A stretch of DNA of 44,789 nucleotides, from IMG/VR virus record IMGVR_UViG_3300032401_000025, positions 1 to 44,789 of that record; one strand, 5' to 3'. Position 1 is the first letter of the stretch; each line of letters starts with the position of its first letter. This stretch comes from a virus. Positions 1-8,161 of the stretch are shown here, piece by piece. Position numbers and translations under genes: made by a program. The notes under the pieces were generated by a model. The model was not told the origin of the DNA. It saw nothing but the letters and a program-made list of their open reading frames with translations, and ran no database searches.

Positions 1-56
1 TAACAAAGTATTTCAAATACGTATACCAAACAAATAAATCGATTAAATAAAAAAAC

Positions 57-845
57 ATGGGAATTATAACGTTTACATTAAAAAAGATAGCTCTTAAAAA
101 TAAATCATCTATTTATAAAAATGATAAAGTATTGCAGGATTTGCATGATGAATTTTTATTTTTATCTCCATTATTTTTTAAATTATTAAATTTAATAATA
201 AAGCGAAAATTCAATATATGGTGGAATTATCAAAAATATACGTATTTATTGTATACGGTTGTTTTTATATCATTATTTATAATAATATACTTATTTACAG
301 TTAATAAGAATAATAATAATAATGTAAGTGTACAATATATCGAAATACGTAATAACAATGACTCTACTGTTATAATAAAAGACTTAATAAACAAAGATAT
401 AAAAAAATATTTTGATTATATAGCTTCAACAGAAGTAAAATACACAAAAGAAGACCCAGCTGGTTATAAAACTATAAATGAAAAAAGCGATGCATGGGGA
501 AGATACCAAATGCTAAAAACAACTAGAAGTTTTTTTGAAAAACAAGGACTACAATTCTCTAAAAACTTTTTTCTATCTACACCTGAATTTCAAGATATGT
601 TAATGTTTCTTTATTTAAAAGAAAATGATAGACAGCTAACTGTCAATGGTGTTTATAAATATAGTGGTAAAACGATAGATGGGTATTATTTAACCCAATG
701 TGGGTTGTTATCTATGAGCCACGCTATTGGGGCAACTGGTGTTAAAAAATTTATACAAAATAATTGTGATGAAAACTCTATTTCAAAAGGAGCTCCAGGT
801 GCATATAAAAGATTAACTATGCAAAAATATAAAATCATTTTTTAA
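57..845 (+). CDS. membrane-anchored muralytic enzyme (lysozyme/transglycosylase-like)
   Basis: 262 aa. A basic N-terminal part leads to one strongly hydrophobic segment at about residues 61-82, so the protein is probably tethered in the inner membrane with its C-terminal half outside. That half (about 115-262) looks like a lysozyme/lytic transglycosylase fold: an acidic residue at E126 in an IASTE context is the candidate catalytic acid, followed by AWGRYQM (146-152), which resembles the GxYQ(M/I) signature of such enzymes, and later a GLLSMSHAIGATGV helix. It would cut peptidoglycan for lysis or entry. No cleavable signal peptide is apparent. The family call rests on motifs only, and the next gene lies 173 bases downstream. 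Confidence 0.5.
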   Translation: MGIITFTLKKIALKNKSSIYKNDKVLQDLHDEFLFLSPLFFKLLNLIIKRKFNIWWNYQKYTYLLYTVVFISLFIIIYLFTVNKNNNNNVSVQYIEIRNNNDSTVIIKDLINKDIKKYFDYIASTEVKYTKEDPAGYKTINEKSDAWGRYQMLKTTRSFFEKQGLQFSKNFFLSTPEFQDMLMFLYLKENDRQLTVNGVYKYSGKTIDGYYLTQCGLLSMSHAIGATGVKKFIQNNCDENSISKGAPGAYKRLTMQKYKIIF

Positions 846-1018
846 TCTAATTAATTAAAATACAATATAATAAATCACATATTATATAATAAATTAGCAC
901 GGTTTATTATTAATAGTAAATTTTAAATTTATAATTCATAAACAAAAAATATAAACAATTATTATTTTATTATGCTTATTTTTAGTAATTTTATTATCTT
1001 AAAACAAAGTGTGAATTA

Positions 1019-1729
1019 ATGATAATATATATAGGTGACATACATCGCAATTTTTTTCAACTTAAAGAAGAAATAATAGGTAATAAATTAAAAAAATGTT
1101 TTTTAATATCTACAGGTGATTTCGGTATAGGTTTTAATGATATTATCGATAATGACGATTTAAATACGTTAAATTCATTCCTTTCGTCAAGAGATATTAC
1201 AATGTATGTTGTAAGAGGAAATCACGATAACCCTAATTATTTTAATAATAATTATCATTATTCTAATCTTTTTTTATTAAAAGATTATTCCGTTGTAAAT
1301 ATATCTGGTATAAATCATTTATTTTTAGGCGGCGCTATATCTGTAGATAGATATATAAGAAAACAACATAATTTAAAAAATATAAATAATTTATGTTATT
1401 GGCCTGATGAATTATTCAATTTAAAATCAAATAAATTAACTAAATTAAGAAATATAGATATAGTAGTAAGCCACACTTGTCCATCATTCACTCACCCAAT
1501 ACAGTTTGGTAATTTAAATAATTATTTTATTAAAGACCAAAGTTTGAAAGAAGAATTAATAAATGAAAGACAAAAGATGTCAGAAGTATTTAATATTTTA
1601 AAACAAAATAACGAAATAAAATACTGGATATATAGCCATTTTCACCAAAATCATACTGAATTAATAAACAAAACGTGGTTTTATTTATTAGATGTTATGG
1701 AGTTTAGAATAATACATGATAAGAAATAA
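1019..1729 (+). CDS. calcineurin-like metallophosphoesterase
   Basis: 236 aa with the ordered metal-binding motifs of the calcineurin-like phosphoesterase superfamily: GDIH (D7, H9), STGDFG (D34), RGNHDN (N68-H69-D70), VVSHTCP (H152) and IYSHFHQ (H207, H209). The enzyme should bind two divalent metals and hydrolyse a phosphoester. The substrate (protein, nucleotide or nucleic acid) cannot be told from sequence. The start is the ATG in an A-rich context and the length is usual for the small family members. The following gene begins 8 bases later, so they are probably co-transcribed. Confidence 0.85.
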   Translation: MIIYIGDIHRNFFQLKEEIIGNKLKKCFLISTGDFGIGFNDIIDNDDLNTLNSFLSSRDITMYVVRGNHDNPNYFNNNYHYSNLFLLKDYSVVNISGINHLFLGGAISVDRYIRKQHNLKNINNLCYWPDELFNLKSNKLTKLRNIDIVVSHTCPSFTHPIQFGNLNNYFIKDQSLKEELINERQKMSEVFNILKQNNEIKYWIYSHFHQNHTELINKTWFYLLDVMEFRIIHDKK

Positions 1730-1737
1730 TAAATAAA

Positions 1738-2031
1738 ATGAAAGAATGTATTTTAAAACAAGAAGAAAAGCAAAAAATATGTAAAAAAATAGGCGTAAAG
1801 GACTTGCAAAAAGTATCTATAGGTCATTTATTTTTACAGAAATATGATACATCAATACAATTAATCAACACATCAAATAATGTTTTATTAGATTATTTAT
1901 TAGAATATAGATTAGAAGTCGAGAAAACGCTTAAAAAAAGTAAAAAAACAAATGCTAATTGGTATTTAGATGAATTAGATGTAATTGATAGAATAATAAA
2001 ATTAATATCGGATGAAAAGAACCTCCAATAA
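1738..2031 (+). CDS. hypothetical protein
   Basis: 97 aa, not recognised. It is predicted to be mostly helical and Lys/Glu/Leu rich, with no hydrophobic segment, signal peptide or cysteine motif. The gene starts just after the phosphoesterase and its 3' end overlaps the next start by 20 bases, so it belongs to the same transcription unit. No function is proposed. Confidence 0.6.
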   Translation: MKECILKQEEKQKICKKIGVKDLQKVSIGHLFLQKYDTSIQLINTSNNVLLDYLLEYRLEVEKTLKKSKKTNANWYLDELDVIDRIIKLISDEKNLQ

Positions 2032-3130
2032 GATAAACGAGAGTCATTTTGAAATAAACAAAGCACTTATAGTAGATTGGGATTACTACGATTCATTTTT
2101 AAAATTAAAGGAATTGGTTAATGAGATAGGGTTTTTACATAATACAAGTATAAAAGGATTAGTAATAGATTTCAGAAATAACCCCTCAGTTGTAAAAAAA
2201 TGGATAGGTCAATTACCAAAAGAAGAATCAAATATTTTATATGAAAAATATAAAGCCATTTCATCTTATAAGATGCAAATGGTTGCAATAAAATCAAAAG
2301 CATATGGTAATGTAAACTCAAGTTATCATAAAATAGTAAAACCGGCATATGATGTTAGATTAGATGAATTTGGGGCTGAAATAATAGAGTATTTTAGTAA
2401 ATTTTACTCTATAAAAGAACTCATACATATATTAAAAAAAGAAAAAAAATTAGATATACATAAAGAAGATTTAGCTTTATTTAGAGCTAAACACTTCGAT
2501 AAAATAGAAGAATTAAAAAGAGAATACAAAGATGATTTAGATGTAGTTAGACTTTTTCATAAAAAGAGCCGTTTAGAAGAATATAGTGATTTATATGAAG
2601 ATAGAAAGTTAATTTATGAAATTAATGGTAAACGCGGTGATGATATGAAACTACTTCTTCAAATATTAAAAGAAGTAAAACAGGAAGTTGAAGGGGATTT
2701 GGTTTTAGGCGGTAGCGTTGATTTAAATTTACAAGGAACGGTTCAATCACATATCATAAGTTTAACACAAAAAGAGTTATGTATAAAAGATATTATTATA
2801 TCAAGAGTCGCTACTAAATTAAGATGTAACCCATTATTTTTACTAAATAAATTACATAATAGTCATTATAATAAATACAATGGTTTTGGTAAAACATTAG
2901 ATTTAAGTGATGATAATCCAATATATCCTAGTGCTATGGTGTATGACATGGATTCATTAAAGAAAAATGCAGAAAACAATAGAAATATTAATTTAGCTAA
3001 TAGTAAAATAGAAGATGTTCCGTTTGAAGAGGTTAAATTAGGTGATGAATTGAAAGAAGATATAATAAGTAAAATAAAAAGAAAAAGAGCTGAAATAAAC
3101 GACACTAAAGATAAAATAGATAAAAACTAA
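2012..3130 (+). CDS. uncharacterised helical protein, possible small-terminase-like
   Basis: 372 aa, soluble, helical and highly charged, with no membrane segment. Around residues 210-250 it has a stretch of the form MKLLLQILKEVKQEVEGD followed by a short beta-type VDLNLQGTV. That layout loosely recalls the oligomerisation region plus beta tail of some phage small terminase subunits. The first 60 residues could hold a DNA-binding helical domain. This is a resemblance by eye only: no large terminase gene lies nearby, and a scaffold or replication-accessory role is equally possible. The C-terminus is a basic/acidic helix. The start at the ATG overlapping the upstream gene is the only good candidate. 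Confidence 0.5.
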   Translation: MKRTSNKINESHFEINKALIVDWDYYDSFLKLKELVNEIGFLHNTSIKGLVIDFRNNPSVVKKWIGQLPKEESNILYEKYKAISSYKMQMVAIKSKAYGNVNSSYHKIVKPAYDVRLDEFGAEIIEYFSKFYSIKELIHILKKEKKLDIHKEDLALFRAKHFDKIEELKREYKDDLDVVRLFHKKSRLEEYSDLYEDRKLIYEINGKRGDDMKLLLQILKEVKQEVEGDLVLGGSVDLNLQGTVQSHIISLTQKELCIKDIIISRVATKLRCNPLFLLNKLHNSHYNKYNGFGKTLDLSDDNPIYPSAMVYDMDSLKKNAENNRNINLANSKIEDVPFEEVKLGDELKEDIISKIKRKRAEINDTKDKIDKN

Positions 3131-3134
3131 ACAT

Positions 3135-3356
3135 ATGCAAGAAAAAAATTCAGTAAATTTTCCAAATCATAACGATACACCAAAGCATAAGTATTTATAT
3201 ATTAAAGCTAAATTATTTGATGAATATATAGAGCGTTTGAAAAAGATAATAAGTGCGGTGAATGTAAGCGGTTTATCAAATACAGATAAATTACATATGA
3301 AAAATGATTTATGTAACTGGTTTAAAGGACAAGTTGATGGTGAAAAAACAGAATAA
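3135..3356 (+). CDS. small hypothetical protein
   Basis: 73 aa, not recognised. It is a soluble, probably helical protein with a central LKKIISAVNVSGLSNTDK stretch. It begins 4 bases after the previous stop and overlaps the next gene's preferred start by about 20 bases, which supports an expressed operon member. Confidence 0.55.
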   Translation: MQEKNSVNFPNHNDTPKHKYLYIKAKLFDEYIERLKKIISAVNVSGLSNTDKLHMKNDLCNWFKGQVDGEKTE

Positions 3357-3594
3357 TATACATATAGAAATAATAAAGATTTATTCTGATTCTAATGTTT
3401 TAACATTGATTGGTGATTCTATTTTAGATGAAAATATATTCACAACATTAAAAAATGAGTTCGAATTTACCAACGGTATATTATCATTATTTGGAAGGGT
3501 ATTAGTATTTAGTACTAACAATTCTTCAGATATTAAGTTATTAACATCATACGCAACCAAATATTTAAAAATGAGTGTAAAAAATATTGAGTAA
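3337..3594 (+). CDS. small hypothetical protein
   Basis: 85 aa from the ATG at 3337 (N-terminus MVKKQNNIHIEI). An upstream in-frame ATG at 3304 would overlap the previous gene by 53 bases and add an unlikely N-terminus, so 3337 is preferred. The protein alternates beta-type strands with short helices, and has no cysteine, no membrane segment and no motif I recognise. Confidence 0.5.
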   Translation: MVKKQNNIHIEIIKIYSDSNVLTLIGDSILDENIFTTLKNEFEFTNGILSLFGRVLVFSTNNSSDIKLLTSYATKYLKMSVKNIE

Positions 3595-3606
3595 TAAAAT
3601 CAAAAT

Positions 3607-3903
3607 ATGAAAAAAATAAATTATTTAATAAACGCTTACGGTACTTGCATTACTTTAAAGAACATGCCTAAAACATCTAAAATCTTACCTAAATTTCAAG
3701 AAGTACTGATAGCTGTATATGATAATACTACACCAATAAAAGTATATTGTGAAGAAAATGATTATTTAGAAGTAATTAAAGAAATTAGAAAAAAATCTAA
3801 TACTCAATATAATTATGATGTTGTCGGTATACATTTACAAGATATTAAAACAAAACCAGTCATATTAATAGCACCTAAAAGACTATTAAGTAATACAAAA
3901 TAA
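3607..3903 (+). CDS. small hypothetical protein
   Basis: 98 aa, not recognised. It has mixed alpha/beta character with short hydrophobic strands (KVYCEENDYLEVIKEIRKK, then VILIAPKRLL). It is the last gene before an inverted repeat with a T-run and before nrdG, so it probably closes the first small operon. Confidence 0.55.
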   Translation: MKKINYLINAYGTCITLKNMPKTSKILPKFQEVLIAVYDNTTPIKVYCEENDYLEVIKEIRKKSNTQYNYDVVGIHLQDIKTKPVILIAPKRLLSNTK

Positions 3904-3904
3904 T

Positions 3905-3939
3905 AATTAATTAAAAATTTTAATTTTAATTAATTTTTT
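3905..3939 (+). terminator. probable intrinsic terminator before nrdG
   Basis: A perfect 12-bp A+T stem (3905-3916 paired with 3924-3935) with a 7-nt loop is followed by a T-run ending at 3939. It lies in the 61-base gap between two genes. The stem has no G or C, so termination could be weak. It may also act on the opposite strand. Confidence 0.5.
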
Positions 3940-3964
3940 AATATTTTTATTTCATAATAACCCA

Positions 3965-4492
3965 ATGAATCATTATTACACTAATTGCTTAATAAATAAC
4001 TCTTTTTTGGACTATCCTAACAATGAAGACCAATGTATTTCGATTTATATGTTAGGTTGTGATATAGGGTGCATGGGATGTATTAATAAATCATTGGCTG
4101 ATATAACTATTGAAAATGATAATAAAATCACTATAAGTGTAATTAAATTGATAGAATTATTAAAAATAAAATCTAAAAATACAAAAAGTAATAAAATATG
4201 TTTATTAGGTGGAGACCCACTTTTTAATAAAAATATAGACTTTACTAGAGAGTTATTGATCAGCACTAATAATTTATTTGATTTTTGCGTATATACAGGG
4301 TATGATATAGATTATGTAGTAAAAAACGATATAAGTGGATTTAAATTTATAAAAACGGGTAAATATATAGAAGAATTAAAGCAAGAATCATTAAAAACAG
4401 ATGATTTTATACAATTCGCTTCAAAAAATCAACATTTATACGATTCACAATTTAATTTATTGTCAAAAGAAGGTAAATACTATTTTAATTAA
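3965..4492 (+). CDS. nrdG: anaerobic ribonucleotide reductase activating enzyme (radical SAM)
   Basis: 175 aa, the usual length for NrdG. The radical-SAM cluster motif CxxxCxxC is at C32, C36 and C39 (GCDIGCMGC), followed by a GGDP motif (82-85) that matches the SAM-binding GGE-type motif of this family. The enzyme uses a 4Fe-4S cluster and S-adenosylmethionine to place a glycyl radical on NrdD. Its partner nrdD begins 21 bases downstream, which makes the assignment firm. A 4Fe-4S radical enzyme implies function under anoxia. Confidence 0.92.
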   Translation: MNHYYTNCLINNSFLDYPNNEDQCISIYMLGCDIGCMGCINKSLADITIENDNKITISVIKLIELLKIKSKNTKSNKICLLGGDPLFNKNIDFTRELLISTNNLFDFCVYTGYDIDYVVKNDISGFKFIKTGKYIEELKQESLKTDDFIQFASKNQHLYDSQFNLLSKEGKYYFN

Positions 4493-4500
4493 TAATAAAA

Positions 4501-4516
4501 AGGGGAGATAAAAATG
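4501..4516 (+). promoter_or_regulatory. strong Shine-Dalgarno before nrdD
   Basis: AGGGGAG at 4501-4507 sits 6 bases before the nrdD ATG (4514). Almost every other start in the window lacks such a sequence and has A-rich leaders instead. It may mark a gene acquired from, or tuned to, a different translational background. Confidence 0.5.
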
Positions 4517-7081
4517 TTCACAGATGATGTAAGAACCAATAGAACTTTAAAAAATATAAGGAAGTCTTTAGAAGATAATTTAAAAATCAAATATAATATT
4601 GAAGATAAAGATATAATTGATAATATTTTAAAAATACACGGATTACATAAAGATAATTTTGATTTCGTATCAAACATTGCAAAAATAATCAATGAAAGAT
4701 TAAACGATATAAGTATAGATGCTAATTCAAATAAGAATGAAAAAACTATCGAAGGTATTAATCAAGAAGTAATGGCGTCAACTAAAAAATTAGTTGGCTT
4801 TGATTATTTATATCGAGTGATGAAAGATAATTACGGACAAGAAGAAGCTAAAAGATTAGTAGGTGAAATGTTAGATTTATCTATAGGTATATCCGACTCC
4901 ACTCAATTAATGAAACCATATTGTTACGCTATAGACGCATCAAAATTAATTACTATAGGTAGACCATTCGGTCAACTACAATCAAAAGGAGCTAAAAGAG
5001 TAAGTTCATATATATCGTCTTTATGCGAAACAGTTCATCAATTAAGTAATCATTTAGCAGGTGCTTGTGCTGTTGGTACATTCTTTTTAGATATAGCTCA
5101 TTTATGCATATATAAACATAAATATTCATTATTTCAATTAAGAGATGATAATAATTTAAGAAAACAAATAGAAAATGAATTTCAACAATTCGTACATTCA
5201 GTAAATCATTTATCAAGAAATGCTAATGAATCACCGTTTACGAATATTTCTATATTTGATAGAGAAAAAATTAAAACATTAATAAATGATGATAATTTTG
5301 GATGGTATTTTGAAAAAAATGAAATATTAAATGAATTAATCTTTCAAGAACAGAATCATCTTTTAGCAAAAGATATAAGTAATGAAAAAATAAATGAAGA
5401 ACAATTCATTACCGAATATATAATTACATTACAAGATTTGTTTTTAGATTTCTTCGATAAAGGAGACCCACTACAAGGTGGAATGCCATATCGCTTTCCA
5501 GTGTGTTTTAAAGGGTCTGAATTAATTATAGTAAACGATTCTTTAATCGATTTACAGAGTTTTATAAAGAATGAAGGTTGGCGCGATGTATCTGATAAAA
5601 ATTTTTATACAGAATATGAAGGAACCCCTGTTAAAATTATGAAAACTTACAAGGGGTTAAGTAAAAATTTTGTTAAGATAAAATCTAAGAATGGGGTGGG
5701 AAAAGATATTATAGTAACGCCAGAACACAAATTTCCTACAAATAAAGGATTAGTGGCTGCAAAGGATTTAAAAAAGGGTGACAGAATCTGTTTTTATAAA
5801 AAGGAATTGAAAAATTCATTTACAAGTTTTATTAAGGTAGAAGAATTTTTGAAAGAAGAAGAAAAAACAAGGCGCCGTCATCAAAACAGAAAAGATAGTT
5901 TTATTGTACATTCTGCAATTCCATTTGAAGAGGAATTACCGGTGGAAGTTTACAATATTGAAGTAAATAACGAAGAACATTTGTTTACTTTACCTTGTGG
6001 GGTAAATACTTCAAACTGCACTGTAAATATTTCTAAAAAAGAAAACGGTGAAATTAAAATATTAGATAAAAAATTTCTACATGATATATGTAAAAGAGAC
6101 ATATATAGATATAATATATTTACATCAGAAGGTACAAAAACCGCAAGTTGCTGTCGTTTGATTAATAATTCTGAAATGTTAGAACTAGCATCTCAATCTA
6201 ATTCTTTCGGCGGCGCTTCAGTTAGTTTAGGTTCACATAGAGTCGTAACAATAAATATGAATAGAATAGCTTTAGAGTGTGAATCTGAAGAAAATTATTA
6301 TGAAATATTAAACAATAGATTAGAATCTACAGCTAAAGTATTAAAATCACATAAAGATTTAATTAAAACACTAACAGATAAGGGATTGCAATATTTTGTT
6401 AAATCAGGGTGGATTCAATTAAATAGACTATTTTCTACGTTTGGTATACTTGGAGTATATGAAGCTAATGAAACACTAAGAAAAAGATTTAATATAGATA
6501 ATAATAAAGATTTAATAGGTGAGATATTAATATTTTTTAATAATAAAGTAAATCAATTATCTAAAGAATATAATATAATAGGTAATATCGAAGCTATCCC
6601 AGGCGAATCATTCGCAGTTAGATTATGTGACGTAGATAAAATAATATATAATAAAGAAAAGGTAAATTACGAATTATATTCTAATCAATTCGTACCACTA
6701 TGGGAAGATAGTACTATATGGGAAAGAATGGCCATAGACGGTAAATATAATAAGTTGATAACTGGCGGTGGGATAGTACACTGTATGATAGGTGAAAAAG
6801 TAACAGCATCTCAAGCTGAAAAGATAATAAAATATTCTATAGAATCAGGTTGTGAACATTTTGCATTAAATGCTGTATACAGTAAATGCATAAAAGGACA
6901 TGTATCATTCGGTAAAAAAGAAATATGTTCAATATGCGGTGAGCATATAGAGGATATGTTTACACGAGTAGTTGGATTTTTTGTACCAGTATCTAGTTGG
7001 AATAAAACACGTAGAGAATGGGAATTTCCTAAAAGAACTTTCGTTTTAAAAGAAAATATTAAATCATCTGACAATCAATAA
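4514..7081 (+). CDS. nrdD: class III anaerobic ribonucleotide reductase, intein-containing
   Basis: 855-aa precursor; removing the 171-aa intein (residues 331-501) leaves 684 aa, normal for NrdD. The enzyme reduces ribonucleotides to deoxyribonucleotides with a glycyl radical and supplies dNTPs for phage replication without oxygen. Visible signatures are SCCRL (C546-C547, active-site cysteine region), the following GSHRVVTINMNRIAL strand, and the C-terminal glycyl-radical motif RVVGFF with G821. The metal-site region before it reads C792-x3-H796 ... C805-x2-C808, so one position usually held by Cys may be His here. No N-terminal ATP-cone is evident. NrdG is encoded directly upstream. Activity requires intein removal, because the insertion splits the conserved PV/CTVNIS segment. 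Confidence 0.93.
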   Translation: MFTDDVRTNRTLKNIRKSLEDNLKIKYNIEDKDIIDNILKIHGLHKDNFDFVSNIAKIINERLNDISIDANSNKNEKTIEGINQEVMASTKKLVGFDYLYRVMKDNYGQEEAKRLVGEMLDLSIGISDSTQLMKPYCYAIDASKLITIGRPFGQLQSKGAKRVSSYISSLCETVHQLSNHLAGACAVGTFFLDIAHLCIYKHKYSLFQLRDDNNLRKQIENEFQQFVHSVNHLSRNANESPFTNISIFDREKIKTLINDDNFGWYFEKNEILNELIFQEQNHLLAKDISNEKINEEQFITEYIITLQDLFLDFFDKGDPLQGGMPYRFPVCFKGSELIIVNDSLIDLQSFIKNEGWRDVSDKNFYTEYEGTPVKIMKTYKGLSKNFVKIKSKNGVGKDIIVTPEHKFPTNKGLVAAKDLKKGDRICFYKKELKNSFTSFIKVEEFLKEEEKTRRRHQNRKDSFIVHSAIPFEEELPVEVYNIEVNNEEHLFTLPCGVNTSNCTVNISKKENGEIKILDKKFLHDICKRDIYRYNIFTSEGTKTASCCRLINNSEMLELASQSNSFGGASVSLGSHRVVTINMNRIALECESEENYYEILNNRLESTAKVLKSHKDLIKTLTDKGLQYFVKSGWIQLNRLFSTFGILGVYEANETLRKRFNIDNNKDLIGEILIFFNNKVNQLSKEYNIIGNIEAIPGESFAVRLCDVDKIIYNKEKVNYELYSNQFVPLWEDSTIWERMAIDGKYNKLITGGGIVHCMIGEKVTASQAEKIIKYSIESGCEHFALNAVYSKCIKGHVSFGKKEICSICGEHIEDMFTRVVGFFVPVSSWNKTRREWEFPKRTFVLKENIKSSDNQ
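5504..6016 (+). other. mini-intein coding segment within nrdD
   Basis: In-frame 513-bp insertion encoding 171 aa (residues 331-501 of the NrdD precursor). It begins with Cys (CFKGSELIIVND, intein block A) and has a block-B-like IIVTPEHKF with the T-x-x-H pair. It ends with VEVYNIEVNNEEHLF (block F) and VNTSN followed by Cys+1 (block G). The penultimate residue is Ser, not the usual His. About 90 residues separate the splicing blocks and show no LAGLIDADG or HNH motif, so it is a splicing-only mini-intein. Exteins join as RFPV-CTVNIS. The segment uses more AAG and GGG codons than the flanking gene, consistent with separate ancestry. Confidence 0.9.
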
Positions 7082-7219
7082 ATTATAAATTCAAGTAAAC
7101 TTTTCGTTTAACATATATAAACATTTAATGTATTAATTTTAAACAAATTATACATTCCAAATTGTTTTTTCTATTGTTTTTTATGTTAATTTTATACCAT
7201 AATTAATTTTTAAAAAATT

Positions 7220-7678
7220 ATGAAAAAACCATTAATGGTATATTATCATAAATATAGTAACAACGATATATTTTCAATTAATACGATAAATAATGAAACA
7301 TCTTATTATGATGAAAATGGTGAGTTGATTAAAATAGAATTAATTAAGCAAATAAACAGTTATAAGGTTTTATTTAATTTCGTTCAAGATGATAAGTTAA
7401 AAAAACCATTAACTGTAGAACAATTTTTAATTAAATATAAATATTTAGTTGATTATATAATATATATAGTAAAAAAAGAAAATGGTGATAAAATTAAATT
7501 ATTATATAATCTAAATACTTATAAATGGTATGGTAAAATAAAATCTCAAAAACCATTTGAATTATCTTCAGGTAATATATTATTTCGATATAATAAACAA
7601 GCTGTAAGAATACAATTAAACGATAGTATATTACAACAAATGTGGTTAGAAAATAAAATAAACATTTTTAAAAAATAA
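7220..7678 (+). CDS. hypothetical protein
   Basis: 152 aa, not recognised. It is soluble and rich in Lys, Asn, Tyr and Ile, with beta-type strands near the N-terminus and at LSSGNILFRYNKQAVRIQL. The upstream gap of 138 bases shows no hairpin I can support. The next gene begins 4 bases after its stop. Confidence 0.6.
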   Translation: MKKPLMVYYHKYSNNDIFSINTINNETSYYDENGELIKIELIKQINSYKVLFNFVQDDKLKKPLTVEQFLIKYKYLVDYIIYIVKKENGDKIKLLYNLNTYKWYGKIKSQKPFELSSGNILFRYNKQAVRIQLNDSILQQMWLENKINIFKK

Positions 7679-7682
7679 AATT

Positions 7683-7880
7683 ATGATTACTACGATAACT
7701 TTTTACTTTTTTACTTCCTTTTTCTGCATAGCAGGTACAGGAGCAGCCACCAAACATACTTCTGATTTGGTTGGTATTTTTAAAAACAAACGTGAATTTA
7801 AAAAAGAATTAAAAACCAATAATAATAACATTGATACAATTAAAATAACCAATTTTAGAAATAAATATATTAAAGAATAA
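7683..7880 (+). CDS. small protein with hydrophobic N-terminus
   Basis: 65 aa. Residues 3-20 (TTITFYFFTSFFCIAGTG) are hydrophobic, then the chain turns hydrophilic and basic. It could be a small membrane protein or a weak signal peptide; no lipobox is clear. Not recognised. It directly precedes the compositionally odd patch at 7.9-8.14 kb. Confidence 0.45.
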   Translation: MITTITFYFFTSFFCIAGTGAATKHTSDLVGIFKNKREFKKELKTNNNNIDTIKITNFRNKYIKE

Positions 7881-7914
7881 AATAAACAATAATTACTAAT
7901 TTAAAACAATCAAA

Positions 7915-8064
7915 ATGAAAAAACTGATGATTTAAGTCGTAGCATCTTGCTTTGTTGTAAGCGTTGCTAATGCTTCTACATTGAAGCCAACAAGCAAAGC
8001 TGTATGCAATGGTTCAATCCCTTACCCTGCACCTTATTGTCCTCCACCAAACGGAAGTAAATAA
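7915..8064 (+). pseudogene. secreted Pro/Cys-rich peptide ORF broken by a TAA in its signal peptide
   Basis: Reading from ATG 7915, the frame gives MKKLMI, a TAA at 7933-7935, then VVASCFVVSVANA and a 29-residue tail containing two Cys and several Pro (PYPAPYCPPPNGSK) up to TAA at 8062. With the internal stop read as an amino acid this is a textbook small secreted peptide of 49 codons: a Lys-Lys start, a hydrophobic core and a cleavage-type ANA. No good start codon exists after the stop. The stretch is clearly richer in G+C than its neighbours. It is either a recently inactivated gene, a sequencing error, or a host-derived fragment. Confidence 0.55.
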
Positions 8065-8073
8065 GTAAGATTT

Positions 8074-8137
8074 AAAGGTAGTGGCGAGGATAGGTATCAT
8101 TGTCTTAACCAATATCGCCTTTTGAGCCACTACTTTT
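8074..8137 (+). terminator. hairpin with T-run; terminator or end of a small RNA
   Basis: GTAGTGGC (8078-8085) pairs perfectly with GCCACTAC (8126-8133). The stem extends through a G-U pair and A-T pairs into the T-run, about 12 bp in all. The long apical part contains a second, partly competing arm: GGCGA (8083-8087) can pair with TCGCC (8115-8119). Mutually exclusive stems before a T-run can indicate an attenuator or a structured RNA, but a simple terminator of the broken ORF upstream fits too. Confidence 0.6.
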
Positions 8138-8161
8138 TTAAATATTAATAATTTAAATATT

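Noticed and set aside
5504-6016. Homing endonuclease or group I intron in nrdD
   Set aside because: The reading frame stays open throughout and ends match protein-splicing blocks; no LAGLIDADG, HNH or GIY-YIG motif is visible.
7933-7935. Recoding of TAA as an amino acid (alternative genetic code)
   Set aside because: Most other genes end in TAA with the next gene starting directly after, and TGA and TAG are also used as stops. The two tRNAs have CAU and UUG anticodons, not suppressor ones.
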